Assembly: GCA_964510785.1 (NCBI GenBank)
Contig: CAZECM010000021.1
Span: 1 to 46,144 of the forward strand
Origin: JAAYZM01 sp964510785
Lineage (GTDB): Bacteria; Actinomycetota; Actinomycetes; Actinomycetales; Cellulomonadaceae
DNA length: 46,144 nucleotides
Reading direction: 5' to 3'
In this document: in pieces, positions 1 through 8,438 of the stretch
Numbering within the stretch: position 1 is the stretch's first letter
How the letters are laid out: every line of letters starts with the position of its first letter
Notes under the pieces: generated by a model
Databases searched by the model: none
The model's input: only the letters and a program-made list of their open reading frames with translations
Told to the model about the DNA's origin: nothing
Translations under genes and position numbers: made by a program

Positions 1-976
1 CCATGTCGATGCCGTCGACGGCGCGGAAGGCCGGGGTGCGGCCGCGCTTCGGGTACTCGATCGCGAGGTCCTTGGCCTGGAGCACGTAGGTGCGCTTCTC
101 GTCGGACCGCTGGGACGCCTCGGCCTCCGGTGCCGGCTCCGACACGGCGAACGAACCGAGGTGCGGGACGGCGGCGAGGAGCTGCTTCGTGTACGGGTGC
201 TGCGGGTTGCCGAAGATCTCCTCGGAGGTGCCCCGCTCGACGACGCGGCCGTCCTTCATGACCAGGATGCGGTCGGCGAGGTCCGCGACGACACCCATGT
301 CGTGCGTGATGAGGACGATGCCGGAGTTGATGCGGTGACGCAGGTCTCGCATGAGCTTGAGGATCTCTGCCTGCACCGTGACGTCGAGCGCCGTCGTCGG
401 CTCGTCCGCGATGAGCAGCTTGGGGTCGAGCGAGAGCGCCTGGGCGATCATCGCGCGCTGCCGCTGGCCGCCGGAGAGCTGGTGGGGGTACTTGTCGACC
501 GAGAGCTCGGGCTCGGGGATCTCCACCATCGCGAGGAGCTCGATCGCCCGCTGACGCGCCTCGGTGGGGCCCATGTCGCTGTGGGCGCGCAGCGTCTCGA
601 TGATCTGGAAGCCCACCGTGTAGACGGGGTTGAGCGCCGTCATCGGCTCCTGGAAGATCACCGCGACCTCTTCGCCGCGCACGTGGCGCAGCTTCGAGTG
701 ACCAAGGCCGATGAGCTCCATGCCGCCGAGCTTCGCGCTGCCCTTGGACCGACCGTTGGCCGGCAGCAGCCCGATGAGCGACATCGAGGACTGCGTCTTG
801 CCCGAGCCGGACTCGCCGACGATCGCGACGACCTCGCCGGGGTGCACCTCGTAGGAGACGTCGATCGCCGCGGGGTACCACTCGCCGTCGACCCAGAAGT
901 CGACGCCGAGGCCCTCGACCCGCAGGATCGGCTCACCGGTCCGCGACGGGCGTTGGAACTCGGTGTGCGTGCTCAC
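1..976 (-). CDS. Peptide/nickel ABC importer, fused double ATP-binding protein (partial)
   Basis: ATPase of a dipeptide/oligopeptide-type importer, acting on the cytoplasmic face of the membrane. A GTG start at 976 follows a GGAAGG ribosome site and opens a frame that runs off the window at base 1. The first ATPase domain is complete: Walker A GESGSGKT at about residues 54-61, signature LSGGQRQR, Walker B LLIADEPTTALD, then the switch histidine in ITHDMGVV, followed by the NPQHPYTKQLL tail typical of OppD/DppD. An acidic linker rich in Glu and Pro leads into a second ATPase domain that has only begun (LAIEYPKRG). The protein is therefore a DppD-DppF type fusion, which normally has about 550 residues. 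It belongs with the permease and binding-protein genes at 1563-6209, but a plus-strand gene lies between. Confidence 0.93.
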   Translation of the reverse strand, partial: MSTHTEFQRPSRTGEPILRVEGLGVDFWVDGEWYPAAIDVSYEVHPGEVVAIVGESGSGKTQSSMSLIGLLPANGRSKGSAKLGGMELIGLGHSKLRHVRGEEVAVIFQEPMTALNPVYTVGFQIIETLRAHSDMGPTEARQRAIELLAMVEIPEPELSVDKYPHQLSGGQRQRAMIAQALSLDPKLLIADEPTTALDVTVQAEILKLMRDLRHRINSGIVLITHDMGVVADLADRILVMKDGRVVERGTSEEIFGNPQHPYTKQLLAAVPHLGSFAVSEPAPEAEASQRSDEKRTYVLQAKDLAIEYPKRGRTPAFRAVDGIDM

Positions 977-1011
977 CGGCGGTCACCTTCCTTCACTGCG
1001 AGAATCTTCCC

Positions 1012-1554
1012 ATGGGCCCCACCGAGACACTGCGTCCGAGGTCGAGCCGTGTGATCGCGACGGCGGTCGCCGCGTGCTGCGGCACCGCCCTCGTCGTCGT
1101 GGCCGCGAGCGGCGCCGGTCCGTCGGTCGTGCTGCGCACGCTCGGCGTCGCCGGCCTCGTGGCGGCCCTGGCCTGGACCGCCTACTGGCGCCCCGAGGTC
1201 GAGGTGTCCGACGGCGGGGTGCGCGTCGTCAACCCCTGGCGCACGGTGCACGTGCCCTGGCCGGCGCTCGGCACGGTGAGCGACCGCTGGTCGCTCACCC
1301 TGACCACGACGGACGGCCGCCAGGTCTCCGCCTTCGCGGCACCCGCACGTGGCCTGTCCGATCGCGGACCGGGCGTCGCCGGGAGTGCCGCCGCGCTCGT
1401 CGCCGAACGACGGGAGGAGCTGCGGGCCGCCGGCTACCTCGACGAGGTGCGTCCCGAGGGAGCGCCCGTCACCGTGAGCCTCGCGCTCGGCCCTGTGCTC
1501 GCGTGCTCGGCCGCCCTCGTGGTCGCCGTGGCGGGTCTGCTCCTGCCGGGCTGA
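1012..1554 (+). CDS. PH-domain membrane protein
   Basis: A 180-residue protein of unknown function. Two hydrophobic segments lie near residues 15-57. A compact beta-rich region follows (RPEVEVSDGGVRVVNPW, then VPWPALGTVSDRW and LTLTTTDGRQVSAFA), which is the pattern of the small actinobacterial bacterial-PH (PH_6-like) proteins. A final hydrophobic helix lies near residues 150-178. Such proteins usually sit on the inner membrane; no partner is known. The gene is divergent from the ATPase gene with 35 bp between start codons, and its stop is 8 bp from the stop of the convergent permease gene, so it splits an otherwise single-strand transporter operon. Confidence 0.75.
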   Translation: MGPTETLRPRSSRVIATAVAACCGTALVVVAASGAGPSVVLRTLGVAGLVAALAWTAYWRPEVEVSDGGVRVVNPWRTVHVPWPALGTVSDRWSLTLTTTDGRQVSAFAAPARGLSDRGPGVAGSAAALVAERREELRAAGYLDEVRPEGAPVTVSLALGPVLACSAALVVAVAGLLLPG

Positions 1555-1562
1555 CGTCACCA

Positions 1563-2636
1563 TCACCCGTTCGCCCCGCCGACGGTGCCGACGCTCGCGG
1601 CGCGCGCCTCGCGCCGTGCCGCAGCCTTCTCGGTGCGGCGCAGCGCCCGCGCCGTGGGGATGCGCCGCTGCCGCGGGTCGAACGCGTCGCGCAGGCCGTC
1701 ACCGATGAAGTTGATGCACAGGGCGATCGTCACGATGATCATGCCGGGCCACCAGAACAGCCACGGCCTGGTGCTGAAGGCCGTCTGGTACTGGTTGATG
1801 AGCTGGCCCAGCGAGATGTCCGGGAACGTGATCCCGAAGCCCAGGTAGCTCAGCGCCGTCTCGAGCAGGATCGCCGCGCTCATGAGCAGCGTCGTGTTGA
1901 CGATGATGACGCCCATCGCGTTGGGCAGCATGTGCTTGAAGATGATGCGGAAGCTCGAGGCTCCCGCGACCCGCGCGGCGTCGACGAACTCGCGTTCGCG
2001 CAGCGCGAGGAAGTCGCCGCGTACCAGTCGCGCGAGCCCGGTCCACGAGATCAGCCCGAGGGTCACGGCGAGCAGGAACGCGCTCACCCCCCCGACCAGC
2101 TTGCCGAGCACCGCACCGACCACGAGGGTCGGCAGGACGAGGAAGACGTCGGTGAACCGCATCAGGAACTGGTCGAGCGCACCACGGAAGAACCCGGCGA
2201 GCGATCCGATGACGATGCCGATGACGGTGGAGATCAGGCCGATGACGACCATGACCATGAGGGACTGCTGCGCGCCGCGCATCGTCTGGGCGAACATGTC
2301 GCGCCCGAGCTCGTCCTGGCCGAACGGGAAGTTCCCGAGCGAGAAGCCCCCCTCGCCGAAGACGCGCAGCGTCGGGCGCCCGCCGGGGATCTCCACGGGG
2401 CCGGTACCGCCGAAGCCGCCACCCTTCCACCAGCCGGGGATGGGTCCCCAGCCGATCGAGGTCGTCGCCAGGATGACGACGCCGAGCAGCACGACCAGCC
2501 CGATCATGGCGCCCTTGTGGCGGATGAAGCGTCGGAAGACGATCTGGCCCTGCGAGAGCCCCTCGACCTCTTTGAGCTCGATGGCGTTCTCGAGGTGCTC
2601 GTGCTCCTCCGGAAGGTTCTGCTCGAAGGAGGTCAT
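1563..2636 (-). CDS. Peptide ABC importer permease, OppC/DppC type
   Basis: Inner-membrane permease subunit, 357 residues. After a cytoplasmic N-terminus and a first membrane helix (about residues 43-60) comes the family hallmark PFGQDELGRDMFAQ, equivalent to GTDxxGRDxxSR of OppC/DppC proteins. The coupling EAA loop reads REFVDAARVAGASS near residue 225 and contacts the ATPase. The C-terminus is a basic Ala/Arg-rich tail. The start overlaps the stop of the upstream permease gene by 4 bp (ATGA), indicating translational coupling. The periplasmic loop after the first helix is Gly/Pro-rich and somewhat long. Substrate cannot be told from sequence; peptides are most likely. Confidence 0.93.
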   Translation of the reverse strand: MTSFEQNLPEEHEHLENAIELKEVEGLSQGQIVFRRFIRHKGAMIGLVVLLGVVILATTSIGWGPIPGWWKGGGFGGTGPVEIPGGRPTLRVFGEGGFSLGNFPFGQDELGRDMFAQTMRGAQQSLMVMVVIGLISTVIGIVIGSLAGFFRGALDQFLMRFTDVFLVLPTLVVGAVLGKLVGGVSAFLLAVTLGLISWTGLARLVRGDFLALREREFVDAARVAGASSFRIIFKHMLPNAMGVIIVNTTLLMSAAILLETALSYLGFGITFPDISLGQLINQYQTAFSTRPWLFWWPGMIIVTIALCINFIGDGLRDAFDPRQRRIPTARALRRTEKAAARREARAASVGTVGGANG

Positions 2637-4168
2637 GCGTTCACCCGGATCCGCGGGTCGAGCGCGGCGTACACGAGGTCCGCCGCGAAGTTGGCAAGGA
2701 CGGTGACGGCTCCGACGATGAGCACGTAGATCATGAGGGGGTCGAGCTCAGCCTGGTCGAGCGCCTTGAGGAACATGGTCCCCATGCCGGACCAGCCGAA
2801 GATCCGTTCGGTGATGACCGCACCGCCGAGCAGGCCGGCGATGTCGAGAGGCACGATCGTCGCGAGCGGGATGAGCGAGTTGCGGAAGGCGTGACGCATG
2901 ATCACGGTGCGCTCGGTCAGGCCCTTGGCACGCGCCGTGCGGACGTAGTCCTGGTTCATCACCTCGAGCATGCTCGCGCGCTGGTACCGGGTGTAGCCGG
3001 CGAAGGAGATGAGCACGAGGGCGAGCGTCGGGAGCATGAGGTGCGTCAGCTGGTCGAGCGTCACGACCCAGTACGAGCCGGTGAGGCCCGGCGTCTGCGA
3101 GCCGATCGTCGGGATCGGGCGGCCGTTGATGACGGAGGACTCCGAGTAGGGCCGCCAGGCCTGCATGAGCCGGTCGCCGAAGATGAGGAGCGCCATGAGG
3201 AACGCGACGATCGCAGACGTACGTGCCGACTGACCCCGGTCCGGTCCGCCCCAGGCGTAGCCGACGACGAGACCGACCGCCACCGCGACGACGGCGAGAC
3301 CCGCGATGAGAGCGCCCGACGCGGACTGGAAGACGAACTGCAGGGGGAACCAGAGCGCGGCACCGATGACCGCTGTGGTCAGCGCGGAGTAGAGGGCCCG
3401 CCGGTTGCGCGTACCCGCCGAGACGGCGGTGATGGCATAGGCGATGCCCAGTCCCGAGACGAGGATCACGACGGGACCGAAGCCGGGGTCCAGCAGCCAC
3501 TGCGTCGCCGAGATGTAGATCAGGACCGCCGCGACCGAGACGCCCGAGATACCGAAGACCATGAGTCGTCGTCGTAGCTCGCCACCGGCGGCGGACGCGA
3601 GCACCAGTCCCACCGCGAACGCGGTCGCGGCGATCGCTATCGGCCCGAACGTCGGATCTCGCAAGAAGTCGTTGAACCCGATCGCGACCCACTGCTTGAG
3701 GAGCACCGCGACCCAGAAGGTCGGCAGCGAGTAGAGCAGGAAGGACAGGAAGATGATGCCGTAGTCGAACCCCTCGTACTGGCGCAGCGCGCTGACGACG
3801 CCGACGAGGACGCCGAGCACGATGGCGAGCACCGTGGCCACCGTGACGAGCTTGAGCGTCACGACGAGGGCCGAGCTCAGGACATCGGCGACGGGCTGCT
3901 GGGTGCGCCAGGCCATGCCGAGGTCGCACTTGCCGATCGCGCATCCGGCCACGCCGCCGAGCCATGCGACGTAACGCACCGGGGAGGGCGTGTCGAGGTC
4001 GAGGAGCGCGATGCGCTCGGCGATCAGCGCCTGCTTGTTCGGCGCGGTGCTCGCGTGAAGGTCCTCCAGCGGGTCCATCGCGATGTCTGCCAGCACGAAG
4101 ACGAGGAACGTAGCGACCAGCAGCACGACCGCCGACGACAGGAACCGCCGGATCACGAAGTTGAACAT
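2633..4168 (-). CDS. Peptide ABC importer permease, OppB/DppB type, with large internal insertion
   Basis: Inner-membrane permease of 511 residues, against about 310-340 for ordinary OppB/DppB proteins. The N-terminal part (FVIRRFLSSAVVLL) and the C-terminal part with the EAA loop (NQDYVRTARAKGLTERTV, about residues 405-422) and the family ending (DLVYAALDPRIR) are standard. About 170 residues, roughly 172-340, are extra and contain about six hydrophobic stretches. An even number of added helices would keep the normal topology. A Cys pair (CAIGKC, residues 76 and 81) lies in the first external loop. The gene is followed with a 4-bp overlap by the OppC-type gene and lies 184 bp after the binding-protein gene. 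Confidence 0.9.
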   Translation of the reverse strand: MFNFVIRRFLSSAVVLLVATFLVFVLADIAMDPLEDLHASTAPNKQALIAERIALLDLDTPSPVRYVAWLGGVAGCAIGKCDLGMAWRTQQPVADVLSSALVVTLKLVTVATVLAIVLGVLVGVVSALRQYEGFDYGIIFLSFLLYSLPTFWVAVLLKQWVAIGFNDFLRDPTFGPIAIAATAFAVGLVLASAAGGELRRRLMVFGISGVSVAAVLIYISATQWLLDPGFGPVVILVSGLGIAYAITAVSAGTRNRRALYSALTTAVIGAALWFPLQFVFQSASGALIAGLAVVAVAVGLVVGYAWGGPDRGQSARTSAIVAFLMALLIFGDRLMQAWRPYSESSVINGRPIPTIGSQTPGLTGSYWVVTLDQLTHLMLPTLALVLISFAGYTRYQRASMLEVMNQDYVRTARAKGLTERTVIMRHAFRNSLIPLATIVPLDIAGLLGGAVITERIFGWSGMGTMFLKALDQAELDPLMIYVLIVGAVTVLANFAADLVYAALDPRIRVNA

Positions 4169-4270
4169 TGACCTTCGACCTTCTCAGCTGTGAGGGGCTG
4201 GCCGTCGTACTACCACTGTCCGAGTGAGCCTATAGCGCTCGCCAAGGACGCATGGAGCAGTCGACACGAG

Positions 4271-4303
4271 CGGGGTGCCGGAGCTGCATGCTCCGGCACC
4301 CCG
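4271..4303 (-). terminator. Intercistronic stem-loop between binding-protein and permease genes
   Basis: A perfect 14-bp inverted repeat, CGGGGTGCCGGAGC and GCTCCGGCACCCCG, with a 5-nt loop (TGCAT). It lies in the 184-bp gap between the binding-protein stop and the first permease start. No T-run follows on the minus strand. It may act as a partial terminator or as a 3' stabiliser of the binding-protein message, as is known for other importer operons where the binding protein is made in excess. Confidence 0.7.
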
Positions 4304-4352
4304 CGTCGATGGTTCAGCCCGATGGGCTCAGTTCACCGCGAGGCGAACCGGC

Positions 4353-6209
4353 TCAGGACGTCTTCTCCCAGTTCCAGAACCCGTAGAACACGGTCGGGCT
4401 CAGGGGGATGGGGTCGACACCGGTGACGTTCGAGTTCCAGGCGTTGACCGCCGGGAACTGGAAGATCGTGGTGCCGAAGGCGTCTGCCCACAGGTGCTTC
4501 TCGACCTCGATCTGGATCTCGATCTGGCGAGCGGCATCCGTCTCGACCTGGAGCTCGTCGAAGAGCGCGTCAACCTCTGCGTTGGAGTAGCCGTAGAAGT
4601 TGTTGGTCGCCCTGGTGCGGAAGTTGGCGTCCGACTCGGTGACCGCCGTCGACGTGGACTGCCAACCGAAGAGGTTCGCGTCGTACGTGTCCGTGGCCGT
4701 GCTGAGCAGGGTGCCCCAGTTGTCGTCGCCACCGTCGATGACGTTGAAGCCTGCCTGTGCAGCAGACTCCGCGATCAGGACGAACTCGTTCTGGCGACGC
4801 ACGTTCGACGCGCCGTAGAGGAAGCGCACGTCGACCGGCGTGGTCACGCCGACCTCCTCGAGGAGGGCCTTGGCCTGGTCGATGTCGGTCTCCGCGAAGA
4901 AGTCCGAACCGTTCTGCGCAACCATCTCGTCATACCCGGGAGCGCCCGGCGTGAGGATGAAGGAGTTGCGGATCGCGGCGTCGGGGTTCAGCGGCTTGAT
5001 GAGCGAGTCGATGATCGCCTGACGGGGAATCGTCAGCAGGAACGCCTGACGCACCTTCTTGGCCTTCTCGGCGTCGCCGCCGTAGGTGGCCGGGTCGAAG
5101 GGCCCGCCGTTGTGCTGCACGAGGTCGACGTGCTCGTAGGTGCCGTCGATGCCGGTGTCGACCGTGACGCCGTCGATCGCCTGGAGGGCGGCGAGGGTGT
5201 CGGCCGTGGCCTGCGGGGCGAGCATGTCGATCTCACCGTTCTGGAGCGCCTGGACGAGGGCCTGCGGGTCCTCGTTGTAGCGGACCGTGATGTTGTCGAC
5301 CTTGCCGGCCAGGTCACCCGTGTAGTCCGGGTTCTTCGACAGGGTGATGTACTGGTTCTCGACGAAGTCCGTGATGATGTACGGGCCCGAGGAGAGGTAC
5401 AGCCCGGCGTCCGACGGCAGCGACGTGAAGTCGAAGCCCGTGCGCCATGCGTCGGCGATGCCGACGAGGGCAGCGCGGTCGTTGTCCTGGACCGCCTTGA
5501 TGACCTCGGCCTTGGCCGCGGTCGCGTCCTCCGAGCCGCCCGCGAGGCGACCGGTGACGTGCGCCGGGACGCCGTAGCCGAAGTTGGTCTCCCAGTCGGC
5601 GAACGGCTTGTCGTAGACGAGCGTCACGGAGCGGCCGTCGTCACCGATGACCGGGGTCTCGGTCACGAGCGCGAGGCCCGGGGAGGGAGAGGTGAAGTAG
5701 ACCTGGTTCTCACCGATGATCTCTTCGCCGGTCTCCTCGTCGAACTCGACCGTGTCGTTGAGGTTGCCCGAGACGCCGGCCCAGTAGAGCAGCAGGTCCG
5801 CCGCGTCGACGGGGGTGCCGTCCGACCAGTTGACGCCCTCGTTGACCGTGTACTTGACGGTCAGCGGGTCGTCCGACGTCTTCTCGTACGTGCCGAACGA
5901 GGTGTCCTGCGCGAGGTTGAGGTCGGTGTCGTAGTAGTTGAACCCCGCCTGCGTCATGTAGAGGATGATCGCGTTGGCCGTGGCGTTGCCGTGGCTCGTC
6001 AGGGAGTTGTAAGAGTAGAAGGGCTGGTTCCAGCCCACCGTGACGGTGCTGGCATCGCCCGTGGGCTCACCCTCCGTGGCGGTGTCCGAGGCCGTGGGCT
6101 CGGTGGTCGACGGGGTGTCCCCCTCCGGGGCCGGGGTCGTGCAAGCGGTGAGGGCAAGTGCCGCCGTCACCAGTACGGCACCGGCCGCACTGAATCGCCT
6201 GATCTTCAA
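4353..6209 (-). CDS. Peptide ABC importer substrate-binding lipoprotein (family 5)
   Basis: Extracellular substrate-binding lipoprotein, 618 residues. A TTG start at 6209 is preferred because AGGAGGAA lies just upstream and because translation from it begins with a lipoprotein signal: MKIRRF, a hydrophobic core, and the lipobox LTAC with Cys23. A Thr/Glu/Pro-rich linker (residues 24-50) follows, then an SBP_bac_5 domain with recognisable blocks (NEGVNWSDGTPVDAADLL; LSSGPYIITDF; VRQAFLLTIPRQAII). The mature protein would be lipid-anchored on the outer face of the membrane and feed the permeases at 1563-4168. Longer readings starting as far as 6614 have no ribosome site and no signal sequence. 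Confidence 0.92.
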   Translation of the reverse strand: MKIRRFSAAGAVLVTAALALTACTTPAPEGDTPSTTEPTASDTATEGEPTGDASTVTVGWNQPFYSYNSLTSHGNATANAIILYMTQAGFNYYDTDLNLAQDTSFGTYEKTSDDPLTVKYTVNEGVNWSDGTPVDAADLLLYWAGVSGNLNDTVEFDEETGEEIIGENQVYFTSPSPGLALVTETPVIGDDGRSVTLVYDKPFADWETNFGYGVPAHVTGRLAGGSEDATAAKAEVIKAVQDNDRAALVGIADAWRTGFDFTSLPSDAGLYLSSGPYIITDFVENQYITLSKNPDYTGDLAGKVDNITVRYNEDPQALVQALQNGEIDMLAPQATADTLAALQAIDGVTVDTGIDGTYEHVDLVQHNGGPFDPATYGGDAEKAKKVRQAFLLTIPRQAIIDSLIKPLNPDAAIRNSFILTPGAPGYDEMVAQNGSDFFAETDIDQAKALLEEVGVTTPVDVRFLYGASNVRRQNEFVLIAESAAQAGFNVIDGGDDNWGTLLSTATDTYDANLFGWQSTSTAVTESDANFRTRATNNFYGYSNAEVDALFDELQVETDAARQIEIQIEVEKHLWADAFGTTIFQFPAVNAWNSNVTGVDPIPLSPTVFYGFWNWEKTS

Positions 6210-6700
6210 GGTTCCTCCTGGGGAGTGAAACGCACCGAGTGCGGCAGGTCCTGGCCACGACCGCGGACAAGACCGTTGACGCACGACGGCGGTTATGAGT
6301 ACTGCGACGTTACACATCGCAGATGGGACACTTCGGATACGTGCGTACTTGGGCCCCCGATCGTTACCGAGTTGATACTGACCAGTACGTCCCGGAATCC
6401 GAGACACCACCTTGATATATCCCCTGGTCGCGCGCTTGGCAACCGGAACGGGCGGCGTCTCAGCCCGTGTCAGCCTCTCCCGGACCCGTGTGGCAGACGT
6501 CACCCGCTCGTTCCGGGACACCGCGAGCGGGGCCACCGTAGACTGTCGGCATTCCCCTGGAGTTCGTCGCTGATCCGCGTGTGTTCGTGTATGCCTGGCC
6601 GCAGCGCCCGGCAAGTGTGTGTGTGCGGGAGTAGCGACCTACGGAGAGCCGACTCGGTGACCGTACGCAGCTCCGGTACCCCGCTCGAACGGCTTCCTCT
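6210..6700. promoter_or_regulatory. 491-bp divergent intergenic region (importer / RNA helicase)
   Basis: No gene is visible here. The minus side must hold the importer promoter, but I see no convincing -35/-10 pair for it. On the plus side GGGACA (6515-6520) and TAGACT (6539-6544), 18 bp apart, form a plausible sigma-70-type promoter for the helicase gene. If used, the helicase message would carry a leader of about 150 nt. Long leaders are common on DEAD-box helicase genes that are cold-induced or autoregulated, but no riboswitch or obvious structure was recognised. Confidence 0.4.
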
Positions 6701-8431
6701 GTGTCTGAGTCCTCCTTTGCCGACCTCGGCCTGCCCACCGCGCTCCTGAGCGCCGCGACCGACCTCGGCTTCACCACTCCCACCGCGATCCAGGAGCGCG
6801 CCATCCCGGCGCTGCTCGAGGGGCGCGACATCACGGGCATCGCCCAGACGGGCACGGGCAAGACGGCCGCGTTCGGCCTGCCGTTGCTCGCCGCTGTCGA
6901 CCCCTCGCTCGGTCACGTCCAGGCGCTCGTCCTGACGCCGACGCGCGAGCTCGCGATGCAGGTCGCCGACGCCGTGACGACGTTCGCCGCGCACCTGCCG
7001 GCTGTCGACGTCGTCGCCGTCTACGGCGGTTCGCCATACCAGCCGCAGGCGCGTGCGCTGCAGCGCGGCGCCCAGGTCGTGGTCGGCACCCCCGGCCGCG
7101 TGATCGACCTCATCGAGCGTGGCACGCTGCGCCTCGGCGAGATCCGCTTCTTCGTGCTCGACGAGGCCGACGAGATGCTGCGCATGGGCTTCGCGGAGGA
7201 CGTCGACACGATCCTCGCGTCCGCTCCCGCCGAGAAGCAGGTCGCGCTGTTCTCCGCGACGATGCCCACTCCGATCCGGCGTGTGGCCGCCCAGCACCTC
7301 AACAACCCCGTCGAGATCGCCGTCTCGCGGCAGGCATCGACCGTCACGGGGGTGCGCCAGACGTACGCCGTCGTGCCCTTCCGCCACAAGACGGGAGCGC
7401 TCGTCCGCGTCCTGGCCACGTCCGACGCCGACGCCGCGATCGTCTTCACCCGCACGCGCGGCGCCGCCGAAGAGCTCGGTGCGACGCTCGTCGAACGCGG
7501 CATCTCCGCCGCCACGATCTCCGGCGACGTCGCACAGAAGGACCGCGAGAAGATCGTCGAGCGGCTCCGCGGCGGCTCGATCGACGTGCTGGTCGCGACC
7601 GACGTCGCAGCCCGCGGGCTCGACGTCGAGCGCATCGGCCTCGTCGTCAACTTCGACCTGCCGGGTGAGCCGGAGTCCTACGTCCACCGCATCGGCCGCA
7701 CGGGCCGCGCCGGGCGCACCGGAGAGGCCATGAGCTTCGTGACGCCGGCCGAGCGGGGCAAGCTGCGCGGTATCGAGCGCACCATCCGCGCCGAGCTCGA
7801 GGAGGTCCAGGTACCCTCCCCCGCCGACGTCTCCGCCTACCGCGCCCGCCGCTTCCTCACCCAGGTGCCGGAGCGCGCCGCGACCGGTCGCCTCTCCCTG
7901 TACACCGACCTGCTGCGCTCGCACCTCGAGGAGACCGGCACCGACCCGCTCGAGGTCGCCGCGGCCCTGCTCGCGCTCGCCGTGGGCGACGACGGGCCGA
8001 AGGCCCGCGAGGAGCAGGAGCAGTTCGAGTCGGAGCGCGCCGAGGTGAAGCGCGCCGCCGCCGAGCGACGTTCCGGCCCCCGCGTCGAGCGCTTCGACCG
8101 GAGCGAGCGTCCCGATGCCGCCCGTGGCGCGCACCGCGAGTCGGTCGGCACCCGGTACCGCGTCGCCGTCGGGCACAACCACGGTGCGCAGCCGAACGGC
8201 ATCGTCGGCGCGCTGACGAACGAGGGTGGACTGTCCGGCAAGGACCTCGGGAAGATCGACATCTTCGCGACGTTCTCGCTCGTGGACATCCGCAAGCCGC
8301 TCGATGCCGAGTCCGTCGAGCGCATCTCGCGGGCTCGCGTCGCCGGGCGTGCCCTGCGGATCGCGGTGGACCGCGGGGCGCCGTCGTCGTCCTCGCACGA
8401 CTCGCGCCGCCCCCGCACCCGGCGCGACTAG
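6701..8431 (+). CDS. deaD: DEAD-box ATP-dependent RNA helicase
   Basis: RNA helicase of 576 residues, GTG start. All core motifs are present: Q-motif region (FTTPTAIQ), AQTGTGKT (48-55), PTRELA (80-85), DEAD (154-157), SAT (185-187), ARGLD and HRIGRTGR (329-336). A charged linker follows, then a C-terminal RNA-binding domain of the DbpA/CsdA type at about 483-560 (YRVAVGHNHGAQPNGIVGAL, then IDIFATFSLVDI) and a short basic tail. The arrangement matches CsdA/DeaD proteins, which unwind structured RNA in ribosome assembly and mRNA turnover, often at low temperature. DbpA is an alternative name. The stop codon abuts that of the convergent peptidase gene. Confidence 0.93.
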   Translation: MSESSFADLGLPTALLSAATDLGFTTPTAIQERAIPALLEGRDITGIAQTGTGKTAAFGLPLLAAVDPSLGHVQALVLTPTRELAMQVADAVTTFAAHLPAVDVVAVYGGSPYQPQARALQRGAQVVVGTPGRVIDLIERGTLRLGEIRFFVLDEADEMLRMGFAEDVDTILASAPAEKQVALFSATMPTPIRRVAAQHLNNPVEIAVSRQASTVTGVRQTYAVVPFRHKTGALVRVLATSDADAAIVFTRTRGAAEELGATLVERGISAATISGDVAQKDREKIVERLRGGSIDVLVATDVAARGLDVERIGLVVNFDLPGEPESYVHRIGRTGRAGRTGEAMSFVTPAERGKLRGIERTIRAELEEVQVPSPADVSAYRARRFLTQVPERAATGRLSLYTDLLRSHLEETGTDPLEVAAALLALAVGDDGPKAREEQEQFESERAEVKRAAAERRSGPRVERFDRSERPDAARGAHRESVGTRYRVAVGHNHGAQPNGIVGALTNEGGLSGKDLGKIDIFATFSLVDIRKPLDAESVERISRARVAGRALRIAVDRGAPSSSSHDSRRPRTRRD

Positions 8432-8438
8432 CTAGTCG
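8425..8438. repeat. 14-bp palindrome spanning both convergent stop codons
   Basis: CGACTAGCTAGTCG is perfectly palindromic and contains the TAG stops of the two convergent genes with no base between them. It is too short to be a strong terminator and no longer stem is visible, so the two transcripts probably overlap. Confidence 0.6.

Noticed and set aside
4275..6749. 824-codon plus-strand frame over the binding-protein gene
   Set aside because: Shadow of the lipoprotein gene; low-complexity Arg/Val/Asp composition and no ribosome site.
6500..8398. 632-codon minus-strand frame over the helicase gene
   Set aside because: Antisense to a protein with complete DEAD-box motifs.
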